The notes under the pieces are model-generated. The model ran no database searches and was not told where the DNA came from. It saw nothing but the letters and a program-made list of their open reading frames with translations. 10,701 nucleotides of DNA from NCBI GenBank assembly GCA_002410715.1, contig DHOG01000035.1, positions 7,142 to 17,842 of the forward strand. The letters are read 5' to 3'. Position numbers and translations under genes: made by a program. How positions within the stretch are numbered: position 1 is the first letter of the stretch; every line of letters begins with the position of its first letter. The DNA comes from Ruminococcaceae bacterium UBA5396 (GTDB taxonomy: Bacteria; Bacillota; Clostridia; Oscillospirales; Acutalibacteraceae). Below, in pieces: positions 7,056 to 10,701 of the stretch.

Positions 7056-7625
7056 TCAATCCACCTTTCCTTTTTGCACTTCATTAAAGTTGCAGGTCAT
7101 TATAAAATGATAATTGTTGTCTATCTCATCAAAAGTGACTCCGTCATACCAAATTAAGCTGAAAAGATTACTCCTATCCAGTGCTTGCTGAAGCTGCGCC
7201 GAACCGAGCGGGCTTTTGCTTACACAGGTTAACTGTACGTTTTGGGGGTTCATTTTCATGGAGATAACCCGAACGTCGGAGGGCATTGCGGAAGCTATGC
7301 TTGTCAGCTTTTGTTTATTAATGAAAATCGATGAATCAAACTTTCCCTTTGAATCGGCTAAAACTTTGGTGTAAAGCTTTAAAAGTTCATTTTTCTCTAT
7401 TACTGCCGCAAGCTCTTGCTGCTTTTCACTGGAATCTCCGACCTGGGCTTTAATCATATTGATTTCGAGTTGAATGGATTTTTGATAAAGAAACAAACCG
7501 CCGTATGTTCCTGAGATAATAAAAATGAAAATTGCGATCAACAAAAACAGACCCGCATTGCTCTTCCCGCTGGTTTTTGCAGGGCCGTTTTTATAAGCCG
7601 CAAAAAAGTTCAAGTCTCTTTTCAT
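7056..7625 (-). CDS. pilN: PilN-like type IV pilus alignment-complex protein
   Basis: A 189-residue bitopic membrane protein. The N-terminus MKRDLNFFAAYKN is the short cytoplasmic segment that in this family docks into PilM. One membrane helix follows (about 24-47), then a coiled coil (about 48-80). The C-terminal ferredoxin-like domain includes LTSIASAMPSDVRVISMKM, as in PilN proteins. The ATG at 7625 is chosen because it begins the conserved docking segment and has AAAGGA 12 bases upstream. The open frame extends 35 codons further upstream, into the pilM gene, and that part looks non-coding. The 71-base gap to pilM holds a hairpin that overlaps the ribosome binding site. Two bases downstream lies pilO, its expected partner. 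The assignment is supported strongly by order as well as by sequence style. Confidence 0.87.
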   Translation of the reverse strand: MKRDLNFFAAYKNGPAKTSGKSNAGLFLLIAIFIFIISGTYGGLFLYQKSIQLEINMIKAQVGDSSEKQQELAAVIEKNELLKLYTKVLADSKGKFDSSIFINKQKLTSIASAMPSDVRVISMKMNPQNVQLTCVSKSPLGSAQLQQALDRSNLFSLIWYDGVTFDEIDNNYHFIMTCNFNEVQKGKVD

Positions 7626-7635
7626 TCTGTGGTGC

Positions 7636-7654
7636 ATTCCTTTCCGGCAGGAAT
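7636..7654 (-). promoter_or_regulatory. small hairpin over the pilN ribosome binding site
   Basis: In the transcript ATTCCT (7654-7649) can pair with AGGAAT (7641-7636) around a 7-base loop. The 3' arm and loop contain the GGAAAGGA that serves pilN, so the folded form would hide it. The stem is only 6 bp. A real regulatory effect is possible but unproven. Confidence 0.35.
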
Positions 7655-7696
7655 ATTCTCCCGTTTTGTTTATCCTTTTACAGTGTTTACCGGCTG

Positions 7697-8695
7697 CTAC
7701 AACCGAATCAGCGCGCCTGCTGCATTGCATATCTTGGCAAGGCTGCAGTTTTGGGGAATGGTCAGTCTACCGACACTGCTTAAAACCTCAACCGGGATTT
7801 TGAGTATATTTGTCAGTGCTTGGTCAAGCCCGTTAATGGAAGTGATGCCGCCGCAAATAATAACCTTAGCGACGTTCTTCTTCTCAGAATTCAGAAGTAT
7901 ATATTGGGTATATTTTTGTATCTCTTCCGAAAGACGATAAATAAAATATTTGCAGGTATCGGAAATTATAACGTTCTCATATTCATATTCGGGTGAGAAG
8001 CTAAGCTTTGAGAGATGCTCCTGCGTAACATCGCAGCGAAAGATTGAACCGATTTCTCTCACAAATTCCTGAACAAGAGATACTTCCGTTCGATTGAAGC
8101 GGCAGATCCCCGCCGAAAAACCATGGAATGCAATCTTTGAATAGCCAATGTCCGCCACGATGATGTTGTCATCCTTGTGGTCATTACCGTTTATTTCAAT
8201 CGACGTTAGCAGCTTAGACATTGCGTTTGCATGAATGTCAAGAGCAAGGGGTTTTAGCTTTAGTTCCTTGAGAAGGGAAAAGTAACCTTCAATGATTTCA
8301 TTTTTGACGGCGTATGCCATGACGGAAAGCATCTTTTCATCCGCTGTTGATGTGACAAAGTCAATTACATAGCCGCTGTCCTCGCCGAGAATTCTTGACA
8401 TTTCATTGTTAACCACCAGCTTCAAGTCTATAAGCTTGATACGGGGCAGTGTTAACTCCCTAGCTACAATGTCACTGCTGTTGATGGTTATGACAGTCGA
8501 CTTGGAGTTCATGCGGTTGGTTTTAATGATTTCATTAATCATAAAACTTAGGGCGGGCCGATCCATAATCATGCCGTTTGCGACAACTTCACTTTCATAT
8601 TCGATTTCGGACCAGGAATTCACCGTAACGTTTCCTTTGCGGCAATTTCCTTGTACTACACAAACCTTTTTGCTGCCCACGTCAATTGAAAGCAT
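7697..8695 (-). CDS. pilM: PilM, actin-like cytoplasmic ATPase-fold protein of type IV pili
   Basis: A 332-residue soluble protein of the FtsA/MreB-like actin superfamily. PilM binds nucleotide, lines the cytoplasmic face of the pilus machine and grips the N-terminal tail of PilN. Visible motifs are the first phosphate loop IDVGSKKVCVV (4-14), the second phosphate motif VADIGYSKI (180-188), the adenosine motif IICGGITSINGLDQAL (279-294) and the closing NAAGALIRL (324-332). The linker region ALDIHANAMSKLL (151-163) is also typical. Length is close to the family norm (about 350). The ATG at 8695 has AGAAAGGA 12 bases upstream; another ATG a few bases earlier is out of frame. It lies 59 bases after pilC and 71 bases before pilN, the canonical order. 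PilM proteins belong to type IV pili; type II secretion systems use GspL instead, which argues against a secretion system. Confidence 0.93.
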   Translation of the reverse strand: MLSIDVGSKKVCVVQGNCRKGNVTVNSWSEIEYESEVVANGMIMDRPALSFMINEIIKTNRMNSKSTVITINSSDIVARELTLPRIKLIDLKLVVNNEMSRILGEDSGYVIDFVTSTADEKMLSVMAYAVKNEIIEGYFSLLKELKLKPLALDIHANAMSKLLTSIEINGNDHKDDNIIVADIGYSKIAFHGFSAGICRFNRTEVSLVQEFVREIGSIFRCDVTQEHLSKLSFSPEYEYENVIISDTCKYFIYRLSEEIQKYTQYILLNSEKKNVAKVIICGGITSINGLDQALTNILKIPVEVLSSVGRLTIPQNCSLAKICNAAGALIRL

Positions 8696-8754
8696 CTACA
8701 TCGTCAATCCTTTCTGGAATTGCGTCCCTTTTTCACATAAGAATTCTCGGCTAA

Positions 8755-9966
8755 TTACGCACCAACAGCGTTCATCATGCCAAACATCGGGACGATGATT
8801 GAAATTACAATAAAACCTACCACCACAGCCATAAAAATAATCATGATAGGCTCCAGCATACCGACCATTTTGCTTATCGCGGCATCCGACTCTTCGTCAT
8901 AAAGCACTGCAGTTTTTTGAAGAACCTCCTCCAAGGTTCCCGATTCCTCTCCGATCAACATCATGGAAGTAAGCATGACAGGGAAAATGTCGGCTTTTTT
9001 AATCGAACTTGACATCGGAATACCTTTGCGGATGTCTTCGCTAATCATGTTAATACATTCTTCGTAAAATTTGTTGTTTAACACTTTGGCTGTGATTTCA
9101 AGGGATTTTAGAAGCGGAATCCCGCTTTGCAACATGGTTGACAATGTACGGGCAAATCTTGAGCTGACGATGATTAGATTCAGCTTGCCAAAAAGCGGCA
9201 TCTTAGTTTTGAACTGATCCCATTTAAGCCTGCCGTTTTTATTTTTAAGTACATTCATGCAGACAAGGGCAATGATACAGATGACAACCAAATATATATA
9301 CCAATAACCTGTTATTGAATTGCTGACTGCAATAAGAATCTTTGTGGGGATTGGGAGCTCGGCGCCGGAGGTTTTAAACATATTGATGAATACAGGCAAA
9401 ACAAACACCATCAGAATAATCACAACGCTGACGGTAAGTACCCCGAGAATAACAGGATATGTCATAGCATTTTTAATTTTATTATTGGTTTTCAGACTCT
9501 TTTCGAAATGATCTGCAAGCCGCTCCATAACCCTGTCCAGCGTACCGCTTGCCTCTCCGGCTTCAACCATGTTGATCATCATTTCCGGAAATGCGTGGTT
9601 CTGCGACGCAAAGGAAGAGGATAGCGACTGCCCCCGCTGAACACTCTCATAAACCTTTTTGAGAACACTTTTAAAGGGTGAGTTCTCGGCCTGGTTGTAT
9701 AAAATATCAAGGCTTTTTATAACACTGATACCCGATATGAGCATTGTGGAAAATTGCCTGCAGAACACACTTAACTCCTTAAGCTTCACCTTGCTTTTTC
9801 CGCCGAAACTTATAGAACGGGAGGCGAGAGAAACAGGAGAAATGCTCAGGCAGTATAATCCTCGTTGGGAAATGATTTTTCGGCAAATCTCCTGGCTTTC
9901 GGCTTCCATCACTCCATCCAGGGTTTGTCCCTTTGAATCAACAACTGAATATCGGAATTCCGGCAT
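8755..9966 (-). CDS. pilC: PilC, type IV pilus inner-membrane platform protein (GspF family)
   Basis: A 403-residue polytopic membrane protein at the base of the pilus machine, where it transmits motor ATPase movement to pilin subunits. It holds two GspF-type domains (about 62-187 and 267-397). Each has a FCRQFSTMLISGIS- or SSRFARTLSTMLQSGIP-like block, and each has a GE-SGTL motif (GEASGTL at 137-143, GEESGTL at 339-345). Membrane helices lie at about 170-194, 221-241 and 372-396. The ATG at 9966 is chosen because GGAAAGGA lies 13 bases upstream and the protein then begins MPEFRYSVVDSKGQ, as PilC proteins do. Starting at 9993 would add nine residues containing that ribosome binding site. First gene of the operon, with a promoter 45-72 bases upstream. 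Complete, normal length. Confidence 0.95.
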   Translation of the reverse strand: MPEFRYSVVDSKGQTLDGVMEAESQEICRKIISQRGLYCLSISPVSLASRSISFGGKSKVKLKELSVFCRQFSTMLISGISVIKSLDILYNQAENSPFKSVLKKVYESVQRGQSLSSSFASQNHAFPEMMINMVEAGEASGTLDRVMERLADHFEKSLKTNNKIKNAMTYPVILGVLTVSVVIILMVFVLPVFINMFKTSGAELPIPTKILIAVSNSITGYWYIYLVVICIIALVCMNVLKNKNGRLKWDQFKTKMPLFGKLNLIIVSSRFARTLSTMLQSGIPLLKSLEITAKVLNNKFYEECINMISEDIRKGIPMSSSIKKADIFPVMLTSMMLIGEESGTLEEVLQKTAVLYDEESDAAISKMVGMLEPIMIIFMAVVVGFIVISIIVPMFGMMNAVGA

Positions 9967-10010
9967 ATTAAGATTCATATCCTTTCCGAACACGTGGTAT
10001 TATCACCAAT

Positions 10011-10038
10011 ATTATACAACATTTTCGACATAAAGCAA
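10011..10038 (-). promoter_or_regulatory. probable promoter of the pil operon
   Basis: On the - strand a perfect TATAAT (10016-10011) is preceded after 16 bases by TTGCTT (10038-10033), three of six bases of the -35 consensus. Transcription would begin near 10004, leaving about 38 bases of leader to the pilC ATG at 9966. This short leader leaves no room for a c-di-GMP riboswitch of the kind found ahead of some clostridial pilus genes. Confidence 0.5.
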
Positions 10039-10082
10039 TTAAAACTGAATAAGTTTGGGTTTCAAACATTACCATTTCTCAA

Positions 10083-10101
10083 TATCGAGAATCTATCGAG
10101 A
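10083..10101. repeat. helically phased direct repeat TATCGAGA in the divergent promoter region
   Basis: TATCGAGA occurs at 10083-10090 and again at 10094-10101, exactly 11 bases apart, which places both on one face of the helix. Partial dyads overlap it: TTCTC/GAGAA (10076-10080 and 10087-10091) and AATCT/AGATT (10090-10094 and 10099-10103). It lies between the two divergent promoters in the 242-base gap between pilC and the PqqD gene. A candidate operator; the regulator is unknown. Confidence 0.35.
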
Positions 10102-10134
10102 TTGATTTATGGAATAATATAGTAAAAATATGGA

Positions 10135-10140
10135 TATAAT
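10135..10140 (+). promoter_or_regulatory. possible -10 box for the PqqD-family gene
   Basis: A perfect TATAAT on the + strand lies 69 bases upstream of the ATG at 10209. No recognisable -35 box is found at 15-18 bases upstream, so the promoter may need an activator. The phased repeats at 10083-10101 lie in a suitable place for one. Confidence 0.35.
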
Positions 10141-10208
10141 CAATTATGGCAAGTCTGCTATGTGTTTGCTGATACGTGAAACGCCAATATTGTGAAGGGG
10201 TGTACGGT

Positions 10209-10469
10209 ATGAAAATACAGAATGGGTATATGGTAAGGGAAATCCGAGGACAATCCTTTGCAGTTCCTACCGGATCGCCCATGGATTCCGATACAATCAT
10301 CAAACTGAATCCAACCGCGGCTTTCATTTGGAAAAGAATGCAGAAGGATTGTAACCAACAGGAGTTGGTTGATAGCATTACAAGTGAATTTTATGTTGAT
10401 CGTGATACCGCATCCCGTGATATCCGGAACTTTGTTGCATCCCTTCGCGAGAATAATCTATTGGAGTAG
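10209..10469 (+). CDS. PqqD-family protein (RiPP recognition element fold)
   Basis: An 86-residue winged-helix protein of the PqqD family. Members bind leader peptides and present them to modifying enzymes in RiPP pathways, while many stand-alone copies have unknown partners. The diagnostic block is LNPTAAFIWKRM (33-44), followed by a DSITSEFYVDRDTASRDIRNF region (55-75) and an ENNLLE end, close to the general pattern 'LN-TA--IW ... Y-VD---A--D---F---L---LL'. The ATG at 10209 is chosen because GAAGGGG (10194-10200) lies 8 bases upstream; the in-frame ATG at 10176 has no such site. It is transcribed divergently from the pil operon. No radical SAM enzyme, peptidase or evident precursor peptide gene lies within the 232 bases downstream. 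The family call is good; the pathway is unknown. Confidence 0.85.
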   Translation: MKIQNGYMVREIRGQSFAVPTGSPMDSDTIIKLNPTAAFIWKRMQKDCNQQELVDSITSEFYVDRDTASRDIRNFVASLRENNLLE

Positions 10470-10497
10470 CATCCCTTGGCGGGAGGGGTACGAATAT

Positions 10498-10541
10498 ATA
10501 AGAAGAACAGGTAGTGATTACGCTATCCTGTTCTTCCTTAT
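10498..10541. terminator. large hairpin downstream of the PqqD-family gene, candidate terminator
   Basis: GAAGAACAGG (10502-10511) pairs perfectly with CCTGTTCTTC (10527-10536). ATAA (10498-10501) extends the stem to TTAT (10538-10541) past one bulged C, giving 14 bp around a 15-base loop. It begins 29 bases after the PqqD stop. The + strand lacks a good T run after the stem, while the - strand continues TTATATATTCG, so it may act mainly on transcripts arriving from the right. Confidence 0.45.
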
Positions 10542-10630
10542 GTCGGGGGAGGAGTAGCTTTAGCTATGCGTTCTTATCGCTCATGCCAGCGGTTGCAAAG
10601 GACGTCACTCCAACAAAAATCCGCAAACAA
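10542..10630. other. non-coding stretch between hairpin and terminal repeat
   Basis: With the hairpin and the repeat on either side, this forms a 232-base region without a supportable gene (10470-10701). Open frames here have no ribosome binding site and run through the palindromic repeat. A small TAGCT/AGCTA dyad at 10555-10566 is the only structure seen in this stretch. Part of it may belong to the adjoining repeat element. Confidence 0.4.
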
Positions 10631-10701
10631 CTCCCTCAGTCGCCCACGGGCGACAGCTCCCTCAAAGAGGGAGCCGGAATTTGCCTCCCTCTTTGAGGGA
10701 G
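10631..10701. repeat. dispersed palindromic repeat (CTCCCTC...GAGGGAG type), truncated by the window end
   Basis: CTCCCTCAGTCGCCC opens a compact block of nested palindromes. TCGCCC/GGGCGA (10640-10645 and 10648-10653) is followed by GCTCCCTC/GAGGGAGC (10656-10663 and 10667-10674) around AAA. After CGGAATTTGC the block restarts in inverted form, CTCCCTC-TTT-GAGGGAG (10685-10701), and is cut off. From memory, repeats of this appearance are scattered through intergenic regions of Oscillospiraceae and related Clostridia; I cannot verify the family here. No protein is encoded. Confidence 0.7.

Noticed and set aside
3278..9966. Type II secretion system (Gsp) rather than type IV pilus.
   Set aside because: PilM and the PilN docking segment are type IV pilus features, no GspL, secretin or GspC-like gene is present, and the context is Gram-positive.
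9967..10010. A c-di-GMP riboswitch ahead of the pil operon, as known in some clostridia.
   Set aside because: The likely leader is about 38 bases, too short for either riboswitch class, and no matching conserved sequence is seen.
10631..10701. CRISPR array or tRNA-like structure in the terminal palindromes.
   Set aside because: The units are inverted rather than directly repeated with spacers of regular length, and no tRNA-type cloverleaf or T-loop sequence is present.

Overview
The window looks like chromosomal DNA of a Gram-positive anaerobe of the class Clostridia, probably near the Oscillospiraceae. This is inferred from four things: AAAGGA-type ribosome binding sites throughout, a CmpB/DUF1113-type membrane protein next to pgeF, a type IV pilus locus with no secretin gene, and a terminal CTCCCTC...GAGGGAG palindromic repeat of a kind I recall as common in that group. 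The species cannot be named from the sequence.

Layout. Bases 1-3212 carry three genes on the + strand: a GT4-type glycosyltransferase behind a good sigma70-type promoter, the peptidoglycan editing factor pgeF, and a polytopic membrane protein with a long basic cytoplasmic tail. A strong symmetric hairpin (3239-3273) ends this unit and also the unit facing it. Bases 3278-9966 are one seven-gene operon on the - strand that encodes the core of a type IV pilus or pseudopilus machine. Its order is pilC, pilM, pilN, pilO, a PilX/GspK-like protein with a beta-helix-like body, a PilV/GspI-like prepilin, and a PilW/GspJ-like prepilin ending in two Big_2 Ig-like domains. The operon has a TATAAT promoter just upstream of pilC. 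A divergent + strand gene (10209-10469) encodes a small PqqD-family (RiPP recognition element) protein. After it come a large hairpin and a palindromic repeat cut by the window edge.

How the parts fit. PilC is the membrane platform, and PilM-PilN-PilO form the cytoplasmic-to-membrane alignment complex. The last three genes match in order and type the K-I-J minor pseudopilins that start fibre assembly and sit at the tip. Their coupling, together with the Ig-like and beta-helical domains, suggests a pilus tip built for binding. No motor ATPase (PilB/PilT), prepilin peptidase (PilD) or obvious major pilin lies here, so they must be encoded elsewhere if the system works.

The most interesting signal is a run of ten A residues in the coding strand of the last pilus gene, exactly between its two Ig-like domains. 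Loss or gain of one A would cut off only the second domain. This makes it a candidate site for phase variation or transcriptional slippage in a surface adhesin. Also worth attention are a perfect hairpin between the machine genes and the pilin genes, a hairpin over the pilN ribosome binding site, helically phased direct repeats in the divergent promoter region, and the isolated PqqD gene.
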